In this document: positions 48,320 to 56,131 of the stretch, in pieces | Position numbering within the stretch: the first letter of the stretch is position 1 | How the letters are laid out: each line of letters starts with the position of its first letter | NCBI RefSeq assembly: GCF_036962685.1 | Contig: NZ_JBALOP010000052.1 | Span: 71,404 to 135,403 of the forward strand | DNA length: 64,000 nucleotides | From: Ferdinandcohnia sp036962685 | Lineage (GTDB): Bacteria; Bacillota; Bacilli; Bacillales; Bacillaceae_L | Direction: 5' to 3' | Translations under genes and position numbers: made by a program | The notes under the pieces: generated by a model | Told to the model about the DNA's origin: nothing | The model's input: the letters and a program-made list of their open reading frames with translations, nothing else | Database searches by the model: none

Positions 48320-48619
48320 TTGAAAAAAGATTTTATTATATTGTTGTTAATCTGTCTTGCTTTAGTAGGTTGTAACAATAAGGAAGAAGTTAAAGGTGCG
48401 TTTGATATTAAGGGAAATGTTATTGAAATAAATGCTAAAGAAAATAGCCTATTAGTAGAGGAGAAAGATAAAGGCCTAACTTGGGTTACGTTACCCGAAA
48501 GTGGAAACATCAAGGATTTTCAGGAAGGAATGGAAGTTGTTGTTTGGGTAGATGGCGGTGTAGACACATCCTTTCCAGCAGCCGCAAAAGCATTAAATAT
48601 TGAGATAACATCGCCATAA
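48320..48619 (+). CDS. Small lipoprotein (DUF3221-like)
   Basis: A 99-residue lipoprotein with signal MKKDFIILLLICLALVGC and lipobox LVGC. The mature part forms an OB-like small beta-domain: FDIKGNVIEINAKENSLLVEE, then VVVWVDGGVDTSFPAAAKALNIE. This pattern fits DUF3221-type Bacillus lipoproteins, but that is a weak call. It starts at TTG 48320 after GGGGAGGT. A terminator follows. Confidence 0.68.
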   Translation: MKKDFIILLLICLALVGCNNKEEVKGAFDIKGNVIEINAKENSLLVEEKDKGLTWVTLPESGNIKDFQEGMEVVVWVDGGVDTSFPAAAKALNIEITSP

Positions 48620-48646
48620 CAATATACTGTTATGGTAGTTTTTTTA
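48614..48646 (+). terminator. Terminator after the small lipoprotein gene
   Basis: An 8-bp perfect stem CCATAACA/TGTTATGG with a run of seven Ts. The left arm overlaps the stop codon. Confidence 0.78.
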
Positions 48647-48783
48647 GCCTAAAATCAACAGGGTATTTGAATTGCCACATTCAAATTTGCAGTGTTTAAT
48701 TAAACAAGTTATGAATTACAATAAAATGAGGGGGAGCAATTCATGCGCGAATTGGTACCCCTTTTTGATTGTTTTTACCCTTT

Positions 48784-49587
48784 CTACCTTAAAACCGAAC
48801 CAGGCTGCGAATTTCCTGCACTTAATTTGAATTTCTTTCTTCTAAATAAGGGTCCAAAAATGACATGTAAAAAAATATCTCCTGTAAAGTGAGCAATCAT
48901 GGCAATTTCAATTCCATACTTCCAGTACAAATACCCGAACAGGATTCCAGGAATCGCATTAAGTAAAATCGTGCGCCACATCACAAGTTTTGTCTTCCCG
49001 AAAAGCCCAAAAGCAGCGGGCAAATGACCTACACCAAATAAAAGGGCGGCAAAGAAGATGCCAATCCAATAGGAAGCATTTCCTAAACTAATAAGGTTGG
49101 ATACATAAACCACTGCTGTCATTATAAATAAGCGGGTTAAAACTTCCTCTGAAATACCTCCGTAAAACGAAGCTAAAAATGCCTGAAATTTCGAAGGTTC
49201 ATCTATATCGACCTTGGGCATTCTTTTCATAAATAAGAAATCCAATCCGATTATGACAATTGCTGCAACAGCACCGACAACAATACTCAGTAGAATTGCC
49301 CCTGAAATGGAATAAGGAACAGCAGTACCATTTAACCATTGATCTATTAGCCACCAATGTAGATCAACCTTAGGTGCTAGCCATGTTCCAATAAATGCGG
49401 CAACACCTAAAAGCACAACACTTTGTAAAATGCTAATCAAAACAAGCACGGGAGTGGGTGGTATCTTTTTGGTTGGATTCTTTTTAGCATCTTCTTCAAT
49501 TCGGCCTTTAAGCATTTTGAATTGATACGGCATGACCGCGATTGCTCCAATTGATGCGGCTATCCAAAAAATAAAAAACACTGTCAT
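48784..49587 (-). CDS. CPBP family intramembrane (CAAX) metalloprotease
   Basis: A 267-residue polytopic membrane protein with the CPBP motifs: SEEVLTRLFIM (EExxxR-type), FGVGHLPAA (FxxxH) and AHFTGDIFLH (HxxxD-type). These residues form the intramembrane catalytic site. Bacterial homologues act in bacteriocin immunity or membrane protein processing. ATG 49587 follows AGGGTG at 6 nt; an in-frame ATG at 49602 is less likely. Confidence 0.87.
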   Translation of the reverse strand: MTVFFIFWIAASIGAIAVMPYQFKMLKGRIEEDAKKNPTKKIPPTPVLVLISILQSVVLLGVAAFIGTWLAPKVDLHWWLIDQWLNGTAVPYSISGAILLSIVVGAVAAIVIIGLDFLFMKRMPKVDIDEPSKFQAFLASFYGGISEEVLTRLFIMTAVVYVSNLISLGNASYWIGIFFAALLFGVGHLPAAFGLFGKTKLVMWRTILLNAIPGILFGYLYWKYGIEIAMIAHFTGDIFLHVIFGPLFRRKKFKLSAGNSQPGSVLR

Positions 49588-49663
49588 TCTTAGCACCCTC
49601 ATTCACATTTATATTCTGCAGATAATACGAATGAGATGGTAAAAAAGTTCACCTAAAAATGCA

Positions 49664-49689
49664 AAATAAAAAGGCGCCTTAAAGGCACC
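49664..49689 (-). terminator. Terminator of the GH73 gene
   Basis: On the minus strand GGTGCC/GGCGCC (one G-T pair) with loop TTTAA and a T5ATTTT tail. Confidence 0.72.
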
Positions 49690-49694
49690 AACAT

Positions 49695-50423
49695 TTAAGC
49701 TTGTTCATCTTTTACGTCGTTCATGATGGATACAATATTTTTAACCCAGTGATTATTTAACCCAGTCGCATCATTTGCCGCTTCACTAGGAGCATAAACT
49801 GTTTGAATTTCACCAATTGTTTCATTCCCGTTTTGAACATAATATTGCTTTAAATAGATTGCCTTAAAGCGAATACTATCTTCGATTGAAAGAAACTTTT
49901 GCCAATTGGTTCCACCTACTACTAATTGTCCGCAACCAGGGTTTGGGTAATCTTCACCAAAGATATTTGTATATATTTCGGGCATACAAGTAATACCCCC
50001 AATATTATTCCATGGGGAACTTGCAATATCGGAATTTCCCCAACCCGTCTCCTGAGCAGCTAATGCAGCTAAAAATATGGGATCAATATCATGTTCTTCG
50101 CCTGATTCTACAAAGTTGGGTCCTAGACCTTTTAAATTCCCTTTTAAATGCTTGTCCAATTCAGAACCAGAGATTGTATTTTCCTGTTCAATATTATAAT
50201 TTTTCGAAGCCATTTCAACAGGTTGGCTTTGAACAGGCTGATTTTGCTGTTCTTGATGATTTATGTTTTCCTTCTTTATTTCTTGTGGATGATTGTTATT
50301 TGTTTCAATTGTTTCAGCATTCGAATGATGGATTGTAGCAAAAATACTAGTTCCCATTATGAATAGAACACCAAGTAAATAGAGAAGGGCTGATTTCTTT
50401 TTTGTAAGAGTTGAGATTTTCAA
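49695..50423 (-). CDS. Secreted glucosaminidase-domain (GH73-type) peptidoglycan hydrolase
   Basis: A 242-residue exported protein starting at TTG 50423 after GGAGGTAGG. A signal anchor (LLYLLGVLFIMGTSIFATI) and an Asn/Gln-rich linker (about residues 38-85) are followed by a glucosaminidase domain: FVESGEEHDIDPIFLAALAAQ with catalytic Glu in QETGWG, then SPWNNIGGI and VYAPSEAANDATGLNNHWV. It cleaves GlcNAc-MurNAc bonds in peptidoglycan. No wall-binding domain is attached. Confidence 0.88.
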   Translation of the reverse strand: MKISTLTKKKSALLYLLGVLFIMGTSIFATIHHSNAETIETNNNHPQEIKKENINHQEQQNQPVQSQPVEMASKNYNIEQENTISGSELDKHLKGNLKGLGPNFVESGEEHDIDPIFLAALAAQETGWGNSDIASSPWNNIGGITCMPEIYTNIFGEDYPNPGCGQLVVGGTNWQKFLSIEDSIRFKAIYLKQYYVQNGNETIGEIQTVYAPSEAANDATGLNNHWVKNIVSIMNDVKDEQA

Positions 50424-50549
50424 CGAATCCTACCTCCTTCATAAGACCTTTTTCCTACTTAGGAAACTATCCTAACATAGTAATATGTCAATCATGTTAC
50501 AAAGCTGTTATGACGATTTTATAAATATATGACAACAAGAAAGCATTGC

Positions 50550-50578
50550 TTGTAAAAATGCTAGTAGTCTAGTATAAT
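50550..50578 (+). promoter_or_regulatory. Sigma-A promoter of the GNAT-like gene
   Basis: TTGTAA (50550-50555), a 17-bp spacer and TATAAT (50573-50578). It would give a leader of about 160 nt that includes the repeat module at 50655-50728. Confidence 0.7.
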
Positions 50579-50654
50579 CGGAAACTGTATGTTTGTTGTA
50601 AGAAACGTAAACATTTCCCATTTTTATCAATAAAATGGAAGTAAATAACAAAGA

Positions 50655-50728
50655 AGGGTCAAAGACTAAGTACGCCACGTCCTGATGTCGTCGTCTTTGT
50701 GACCCATCTCGTGTGGGCCTAAAATATA
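50655..50728 (+). repeat. Solo class B centre of the modular repeat
   Basis: TCAAAGACTAAGTACGCCACG, CCTGATGTCGTCGTCTTTG and GACCCATCTCGTGTGGGCCTAAA match the class B centre at 37306-37353 but lack the terminal hairpin, GCCTCCGGCGG and GCGCATTTGATT blocks. GTCAAAGAC can pair with GTCTTTGTGAC. It occupies part of 50424-50746. Confidence 0.7.
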
Positions 50729-50746
50729 CAATGAAAGGTGTTTATC

Positions 50747-51268
50747 ATGTATTTTCAAAGTTTGCTAATGAAAGAGGATCTGAATAAGAGCCCGTCAGAG
50801 GTCAAACAGGATTTAGAGGATTTGCAGTTTCAGATTTATCGCATGCAGAATAACATAAAAGAAATATCAAAAAAACATCAAATCATCGGTATTGACCAAT
50901 CGAAGGATGATAAATGGGTTATCGTCTCAGCCTTTGATGATGGAAACCAATGTAAAATTATGGTGAACGAATGTGAATCAGCCTATAAAGGTCACTGGGA
51001 TTTTTCAATTCATGCTCAGTACAAAGATGAGGAAAATGCGATTCATATCGGTGACATAAAAGGTCCCGAGAACCAAGGATATGGTTCAATCTGCATGAAT
51101 CATTTAAAAGAAATCGCTCGTGAACAGAACATTCCTGTGATTAAAGGTGATATAGCTAAAAGAGACTGGGACCATGTTGACCGTCTTGTCTATTTTTATG
51201 AAAAACACGATTTCGAAGTTGAAATCGATCCTACCACAAAATCGGGTGAAATTATTTGGAAAGATTAA
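50747..51268 (+). CDS. GNAT-fold protein of unknown substrate
   Basis: A 173-residue protein. Residues 1-40 form a helical segment (SEVKQDLEDLQFQIYRMQNN) and the rest a GNAT-like domain: IHIGDIKGPENQGYGSICMNHL contains the acetyl-CoA loop (Q/RGxGxG-like), and VYFYEKHDFEVE is the typical C-terminal strand region. It probably transfers an acyl group, but the acceptor is unknown. ATG 50747 is 6 nt after AAAGGTG; GTG 50738 overlaps that site. Confidence 0.7.
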   Translation: MYFQSLLMKEDLNKSPSEVKQDLEDLQFQIYRMQNNIKEISKKHQIIGIDQSKDDKWVIVSAFDDGNQCKIMVNECESAYKGHWDFSIHAQYKDEENAIHIGDIKGPENQGYGSICMNHLKEIAREQNIPVIKGDIAKRDWDHVDRLVYFYEKHDFEVEIDPTTKSGEIIWKD

Positions 51269-51278
51269 TTAAAAAGCG

Positions 51279-51325
51279 AAAGGTCTGCTTACCATTTATC
51301 ATGAGGTAAAGCAGGCCTTTTTATT
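51279..51325 (+). terminator. Terminator after the GNAT-like gene
   Basis: A 15-position stem AAAGGTCTGCTTACC with GGTAAAGCAGGCCTTT (one bulge, one G-T pair) and a T run. Confidence 0.75.
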
Positions 51326-51406
51326 TTGGAAAAATTTGCTCCTGTCCAAACGAATTAAAACCTTTTGCGTAAGATACATTATCTATGACTAAAGGATTGA
51401 AGATGC

Positions 51407-52144
51407 ATGCTTTATAAAAGAATCACATACAGTGTCGAACCCAACAAAGCTTCTCGATGTGCCCGATTTTTAAATGATCACTTTATCCCAATACAAATTA
51501 AAAATGGAGCAAAACTAATTGGGCAATGGCAAACAGAATCTTCCGAGGAAATGATATCAATTTGGGAGTATCCCAATATGGACGAGTATTTGAAGATTGA
51601 AAAGAGGGTATTAAAAGAGAAGCAAAAAGTGGGGGACTTTCAAAAGCTGTATCTGAATTATGAGGAGGATTTCTTAACCTCAACAAGCACATATGAATTT
51701 CCGAAGCATACGGTTAGTGTTAGTGGTTTTATTACGAATCAAAATCAAGAAACATTATTAGTCAAAACCTATTGGCGATCGGATACATGGGAGCTGCCTG
51801 GTGGAGCCGTTGATGAAGGGGAAACATTGGATAAAGCCCTTTGTCGGGAAGTTTTTGAAGAAACGGGAATCCACATTAAGGTTCAGGGTGTAACAGGCAT
51901 CTATTCAAATGGAAGTACAGTTTCGATTGTCTTTCGTGGTAAGTCTATAGGAGGAAATATCGCGACATCAAATGAGACAAAAGAAGTAGCTTTTATAAAA
52001 TTAAATGAATCAAATGTTGATGAATATATTAAAAGAGCAAAATTTAAACCGCGGGTTCTTGATGCACTAAAAGGTGATTATGCACCATATGAAGCATTTA
52101 AGGTGAGACCATACGAATTACTTGCAAGATACAAAGCAGAATAA
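51407..52144 (+). CDS. NIPSNAP/ABM-like domain fused to a Nudix hydrolase
   Basis: A 245-residue protein. The N-terminal 90 residues (MLYKRITYSVEPNKASRCARF, MISIWEYPNMDEYLKIE) resemble the dimeric alpha/beta-barrel NIPSNAP or antibiotic-monooxygenase fold. The Nudix domain follows with a complete box starting near residue 132, GAVDEGETLDKALCREVFEETGI (G-x5-E-x7-REVxEE-x-G). Nudix enzymes hydrolyse nucleoside diphosphate-linked compounds. The fusion partner may bind the substrate. The ribosome binding site (AAGGATTGAAG) is modest. Confidence 0.82.
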   Translation: MLYKRITYSVEPNKASRCARFLNDHFIPIQIKNGAKLIGQWQTESSEEMISIWEYPNMDEYLKIEKRVLKEKQKVGDFQKLYLNYEEDFLTSTSTYEFPKHTVSVSGFITNQNQETLLVKTYWRSDTWELPGGAVDEGETLDKALCREVFEETGIHIKVQGVTGIYSNGSTVSIVFRGKSIGGNIATSNETKEVAFIKLNESNVDEYIKRAKFKPRVLDALKGDYAPYEAFKVRPYELLARYKAE

Positions 52145-52205
52145 GCATTGTTATTCTGAAAAAAAGTGTTACCATTGTGATAGATATGACGTAGGAGCTA
52201 ACATT

Positions 52206-52820
52206 ATGAAAATACTAAACAAAGGTTTGATACTTGGAAGTGCAGCGGTGATTCAAGGGTTTGCAATGGCAACTTTTCTATTTCCACACTTTATCCCAAC
52301 TGGTGGAGCCGCAAGTGTTGCAGTCTTGTTCAATTATATAGCGGGTATTCCTTTTGATATTACATTATGGATTTTAAATGCAGGTCTATTAGTTGCAGCT
52401 ATTAAGTGGCTAGGAAAGGGAACAGCCATTTGGACGTTGTATTGTGTCACAGTAACAGCGATCACAATTCGTATCTTGACTCCCTTCATTATAAATCCAA
52501 TTTCTAATGTCATTGTCGATTTACTTGTAGGCTCTGTTGTTTTTGGAGTAGGGATTGGCATTTTATTTCGCATGGGAGCTTCATCAGGTGGAATGGATAT
52601 TTTAGCTTTAATTATTTCAAAACTAAAAGGATATTCACCAGGGAAAACCCTGTTTGCGATTAATGGGACGATATTGCTGACGACTGGGATTGTGGTGGAT
52701 TGGAGAATTATTATTTATGCACTTGTGGGCCAATTTATAAGTACTAGGATTTTAGATCTCGTTTGTAAAATCCAATTGCCAAAACAACAGAGGCAAAAAC
52801 ATAATGCAACAATTAGCTAA
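52206..52820 (+). CDS. YitT family (DUF161) membrane protein, short form
   Basis: A 204-residue membrane protein with five hydrophobic segments. GFAMATFLFPHFIPTGGAASVA and FRMGASSGGMDILALIISK match the YitT/DUF161 membrane domain. The soluble C-terminal DUF2179 domain found in most YitT proteins is absent, so this is a short variant. ATG 52206 follows AGGAG. It starts 61 bp after the Nudix gene and is probably co-transcribed. Confidence 0.82.
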   Translation: MKILNKGLILGSAAVIQGFAMATFLFPHFIPTGGAASVAVLFNYIAGIPFDITLWILNAGLLVAAIKWLGKGTAIWTLYCVTVTAITIRILTPFIINPISNVIVDLLVGSVVFGVGIGILFRMGASSGGMDILALIISKLKGYSPGKTLFAINGTILLTTGIVVDWRIIIYALVGQFISTRILDLVCKIQLPKQQRQKHNATIS

Positions 52821-52822
52821 CG

Positions 52823-52861
52823 AAAAGGCTAGAACCCATATTACAGGTTCTCGCCTTTTTG
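52823..52861 (+). terminator. Terminator after the YitT gene
   Basis: AAAAGGC/GCCTTTT outer stem and GAACC/GGTTC inner stem with a 2-nt internal mismatch, then Ts. Confidence 0.8.
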
Positions 52862-52985
52862 TTGTCTAGCTCAAGGCGCCATCGGCTCTCTGGTCTAAGC
52901 CATTCACTCCGGAAGGTACTACACACCTTCCGTCAGCGCTCGTCTTATGCCTGTCGCCTAAGGCTGCGCGCCTTGCGCTTTTCTT
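52862..52985. repeat. GTCTAGCT-family intergenic repeat, copy 3
   Basis: It follows 305-428 closely: TGTCTAGCTCAAGGCGCCATC, CTCTGGTCTAAGCC, GGAAGGT...ACCTTCC hairpin and CAGCGCTCGTCTTATGC, ending GCGCCTTGCGCTTTTC. It lies directly beside the aldehyde dehydrogenase stop codon. Confidence 0.8.
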
Positions 52986-52986
52986 A

Positions 52987-54471
52987 TTAGTTCATTGCAA
53001 TCCAAACACTCTTTACTTCTGTATAGTTGTTTAGCGCATAAGATCCCATTTCACGGCCAATACCTGATTGCTTATATCCACCGAATGGAGATGCTGCATC
53101 AAATGCATTATAGCAGTTCACCCAGACAGTTCCTGCACGAAGATTGTTCGCAATATAATGAGCTTTAGATACATCTTGTGTCCACACTCCAGCTGCAAGA
53201 CCATACTCGGAATTATTGGCACGACTAATTAACTCATCAAGGTCGTCATATGGCATTGCGGAAATAACAGGACCAAAGATTTCTTCTTTTGCGATTGTCA
53301 TTTCATCTTTAACGTTTGCAAAAATAGTTGGAGATACGAAGTAACCTTCTTCGTAAGGCTTTTGACCACCTACGACTAGTTCTGCCCCTTCGTTAAGTCC
53401 TTTTTCGATATATCCTAAAACGCGATTTTGTTGTTCGATAGAAACAAGTGGTCCAATTTCTGTATCCGAATGTAGACCGGCACCTTGTTTAATTTTTTCA
53501 GCATGGCTTGCCATGTCTGCCACAACATTATCAAATTGTTTCTTTTGGATAAAGACACGTGATCCCGCACAGCAAACCTGACCTTGGTTAAACATAACTC
53601 CGTTTAATGCTCCAGGAATGGCTTTTGAAAGATCGGCATCCGGTAAAATAATGTTAGGAGATTTACCTCCTAATTCTAATGTTACCCGTTTTAATGATTT
53701 TGAGGCTCTTTCCATGATTGATTTTCCGACTTCAGTTGAACCAGTAAACGCAATCTTATCAACCAGTGGATGATCAACAAGCGGCTGACCAGCTGTTTCA
53801 CCAAAGCCAGGAACAATATTGACAACCCCTGCAGGGAATCCTGCTTCTTCCATTAGCTCAGCTAGATAGAGAGCAGAAAGAGGAGTTTGTTCGGCCGGCT
53901 TTAAGACAACTGTACAACCAGTTGCAAGAGCTGCACCAAGCTTCCACATGGCCATTAACAGCGGGAAGTTCCATGGAATGATTTGTCCCACAACTCCAAC
54001 AGCCTCATGGCGAGTATAGTTAAAAAATGGTCCATTTACAGGGATTGTTTGTCCAACGATTTTCGTAGACCATCCTGCATAATAGCGCATATGTTCAATT
54101 GCTAGAGGAATATCTGCATTTGACGTTTCACGAATCGGTTTCCCATTATCCAATGTTTCCAATTGTGCTAGCTCATCTTTATGTAGCTCCATCAAATCTG
54201 CCAGTTTATACATGATACGGCTTCTTTGGGCTGCGGTCATTTTTTGCCATGGGCCTTCATCGAAAGCTTTTCGGGCTGCTTTTACAGCACGATCAATATC
54301 CTCTGGACCTGCCTCACTCACAGTAGCTAATACTTCTCCAGTCGCAGGATTATAGGATTCGAAAGTTTTTCCAGAAGCACTTTCAACAAATTCTCCATTG
54401 ATATAAAGCTTCTTGGTCCCATTTAAAAATGACTCAACCTTTTCTCGTAATGCAAAAATTAATTGGCTCAT
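52987..54471 (-). CDS. Aldehyde dehydrogenase (DhaS/ALDH1-like)
   Basis: A 494-residue NAD(P)-dependent aldehyde dehydrogenase. IPWNFPLLMAMWKLGAAL is the cofactor entry region, TGSTEVGKSI binds NAD, the general base Glu is in VTLELGGKSPNI and the catalytic Cys in NQGQVCCAGSR (about residue 300). YGLAAGVWTQD and SPFGGYKQSGIGRE are family-typical. It resembles B. subtilis DhaS; the physiological aldehyde is unknown. The ribosome binding site is GGAGGAAAAA before ATG 54471. Confidence 0.93.
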   Translation of the reverse strand: MSQLIFALREKVESFLNGTKKLYINGEFVESASGKTFESYNPATGEVLATVSEAGPEDIDRAVKAARKAFDEGPWQKMTAAQRSRIMYKLADLMELHKDELAQLETLDNGKPIRETSNADIPLAIEHMRYYAGWSTKIVGQTIPVNGPFFNYTRHEAVGVVGQIIPWNFPLLMAMWKLGAALATGCTVVLKPAEQTPLSALYLAELMEEAGFPAGVVNIVPGFGETAGQPLVDHPLVDKIAFTGSTEVGKSIMERASKSLKRVTLELGGKSPNIILPDADLSKAIPGALNGVMFNQGQVCCAGSRVFIQKKQFDNVVADMASHAEKIKQGAGLHSDTEIGPLVSIEQQNRVLGYIEKGLNEGAELVVGGQKPYEEGYFVSPTIFANVKDEMTIAKEEIFGPVISAMPYDDLDELISRANNSEYGLAAGVWTQDVSKAHYIANNLRAGTVWVNCYNAFDAASPFGGYKQSGIGREMGSYALNNYTEVKSVWIAMN

Positions 54472-54641
54472 TTTTTTCCTCCTTTATTTATAAAACTACT
54501 ATACAAGCATTGTGAAAATGCCTACATTACTATGTTAACATTTTAAAACTAGTAATCAATCAACTTTTAACGAAAGATTCAGACAACTTACGACGGTTTT
54601 TTTCGACATAAAAATGAGTTTGTTCTATACATGTGAGATTC

Positions 54642-54810
54642 GGACAGGGTGAGGGGAAAGTCGTGTGTAAAAGTCCAAATGTGCGTTTCATTTGGACAGC
54701 GTAAGAACAAAACAAGAGGAATGTGTCAGAATACGTGCGTCATTCGGACAGGATAAGAGAAAAATAGTGTATTAGAGTCCGAAAGTATGCTGCATTTGGA
54801 CGGAAGGATA
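54642..54810. repeat. 52-bp degenerate tandem repeat
   Basis: The block GGACAG/GGACGG recurs at 54642, 54694, 54746 and 54798, exactly 52 bp apart. Each unit has an A-rich middle and a TCC.AA.GT block with GCAT or TCAT before the next GGACAG; GGAC and GTCC-type parts can pair. It explains most of the 54472-54813 gap. Confidence 0.85.
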
Positions 54811-54813
54811 AAA

Positions 54814-54833
54814 CAGAAAAAGCCCAAGCTTTT
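54814..54833 (-). terminator. Short terminator of the nuclease gene
   Basis: AAAAGC/GCTTTT with loop CCAA, T-rich on the minus strand, just after the stop codon. Confidence 0.5.
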
Positions 54834-54837
54834 AACT

Positions 54838-55800
54838 TTAGGATGCTTTTTCACATGCCCAATTGTCTTTGTCTCGGTCATGTCTAGGTTCATAAGCCTG
54901 ATGTGTGGATGGAACACCGTTTGGATAGACTTTACGAAGTTCCGTACAATTTTTATAGGATTCCTTTCCATCACCTGTGTTACTGCTAGTGCCACCACCT
55001 GATGATGAATTGCTCGTTGGGACTGTTGATTTTGAACCCCCTTTATCGAGATCACCTTTTGTAGTCCCGTTTTCCCCGTACGCCCAAAGTCCAATTTCGT
55101 TCTCACGTGCTTCACGCGCGAACTTTACAAAATAATCGCTATAGGTAACATCTGGTGGGTAGGTCGAGGGTTCTGCATACCCATTTAAGACGAGTTGTGC
55201 ATTGAACATTTTTGACCGTATTTCTGCTTCATCCATAACATTTGCTGGGACAGAAAGCCAGATGAGACGTAAGTAGCGGTTATATCGATCTGTATCAGAT
55301 ACATCCTTTTGAAGCCACACTTTTTTTCCTTCCAGTTCGGTGGTTGTATAGTTGCTTGCTTCTTTACCATACACTTCTTGCCTAGTTGTTGATTCAGGTG
55401 TATTCACGCCGACTAAGCGAATCTTCCGACCATCCGAAAGTTCAACCGTGTCGCCATCAACAACTCGGGAGACGATTACTGCTTCTAAGCCGAATGTCTG
55501 AGCTTGTTCGTCCGTTTTTTGTTCGGCTTGTTGCCTGTCACGTTCTTCTTTTGCTTTTTGTTCAGCTTCCTCTTTTTGTCTCGCTTCTTCAGCCGCTCTT
55601 TGTTCTGCTTCTTTTTTAGCTTGCTCCTGCTCGGCTTTTTCCTTTTCCTTTGCTGCTAATTCTTCTTTTTTGGCTTGTTCTGTTATTTGTTCTTTCAGCT
55701 CTTGCTTCGTGGTTTCTTCGTCACTTATCGCACATCCTGTAATAGTCACAATGAGGATAATCCGCAAAAGAATTCCTAAGCGTCCTAATAATTTTTTCAC
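54838..55800 (-). CDS. Lipoprotein thermonuclease with coiled coil and Excalibur domain
   Basis: A 320-residue surface nuclease. GTG 55800 follows AGGGGGAA. The signal LGILLRIILIVTITGC ends in lipobox ITGC. Residues 25-95 are a Glu/Ala/Lys/Gln-rich coiled coil. The SNase domain (about 100-240) has VVDGDTVELSDGRKIRLVGVNTPE with catalytic Arg and Asp, then SDTDRYNRYLRLIWL. The C-terminal Excalibur domain (about 280-320) has NCTELRKVYPNGVP and the DxDxDxxxCE motif in HDRDKDNWACE. It probably degrades DNA outside the cell. The open frame continues upstream across the tRNA, but that part is not coding. Confidence 0.92.
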   Translation of the reverse strand: MKKLLGRLGILLRIILIVTITGCAISDEETTKQELKEQITEQAKKEELAAKEKEKAEQEQAKKEAEQRAAEEARQKEEAEQKAKEERDRQQAEQKTDEQAQTFGLEAVIVSRVVDGDTVELSDGRKIRLVGVNTPESTTRQEVYGKEASNYTTTELEGKKVWLQKDVSDTDRYNRYLRLIWLSVPANVMDEAEIRSKMFNAQLVLNGYAEPSTYPPDVTYSDYFVKFAREARENEIGLWAYGENGTTKGDLDKGGSKSTVPTSNSSSGGGTSSNTGDGKESYKNCTELRKVYPNGVPSTHQAYEPRHDRDKDNWACEKAS

Positions 55801-55857
55801 CGTATTTCCCCCTAAAAGATTAAAAATAAATAGCAAACAAAGGAATGCTTCATATAC

Positions 55858-55896
55858 AAGAAAAAAAGCCACTCTAGTTGAACTAGAATGGCTTTT
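55858..55896 (-). terminator. Terminator after tRNA-Ala
   Basis: A near-perfect 16-bp stem (about 55864-55879 with 55881-55896) with a T run on the minus strand. Confidence 0.88.
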
Positions 55897-55902
55897 GCGT
55901 AA

Positions 55903-55974
55903 TGGAGTTGATGGGAATCGAACCCACGACCCTTTGCCTGCCAGGCAAATGCTCTCCCCCTGAGCTACAACCCC
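55903..55974 (-). tRNA. tRNA-Ala (anticodon GGC)
   Basis: A 72-nt cloverleaf on the minus strand. The acceptor is GGGGTTG/CAACTCC (one G-T pair), the D arm GCTC/GAGC, the anticodon arm TTTGC-CTGGCAG-GCAAA with anticodon GGC, and the T arm GTGGG-TTCGATT-CCCAT. The discriminator is A, and the CCA end is not encoded. It stands alone with its own terminator. Confidence 0.93.
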
Positions 55975-56131
55975 GAATGAATGTAGAAAAATTATACCAT
56001 GACATCTTATAATAGACAATCTTTTTGCATGAGAATGCTCCAAAGTTCATATATTTCTACTAAAAAAGTAATAAGACAAACCTCAGCAAAAAATGGTAAA
56101 ATTTGATTAAACCGAAAATGGTGGTGAACTC

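Noticed and set aside
48744..48870. Plus-strand frame beginning MRELVPLFDCFYP with GAGGGGGAG upstream
   Set aside because: It runs antisense into the end of the CPBP protease gene. The upstream GGGG...CCCC bases form a hairpin rather than a convincing translation start.
54642..54810. 52-bp array considered as a CRISPR array
   Set aside because: The units diverge along their whole length and lack a conserved repeat plus unique spacer structure.
55801..56043. Upstream extension of the nuclease gene frame to 56043
   Set aside because: The extension runs antisense-free through the complete tRNA-Ala and its terminator; a GTG start with AGGGGGAA and a lipoprotein signal at 55800 is far better supported.
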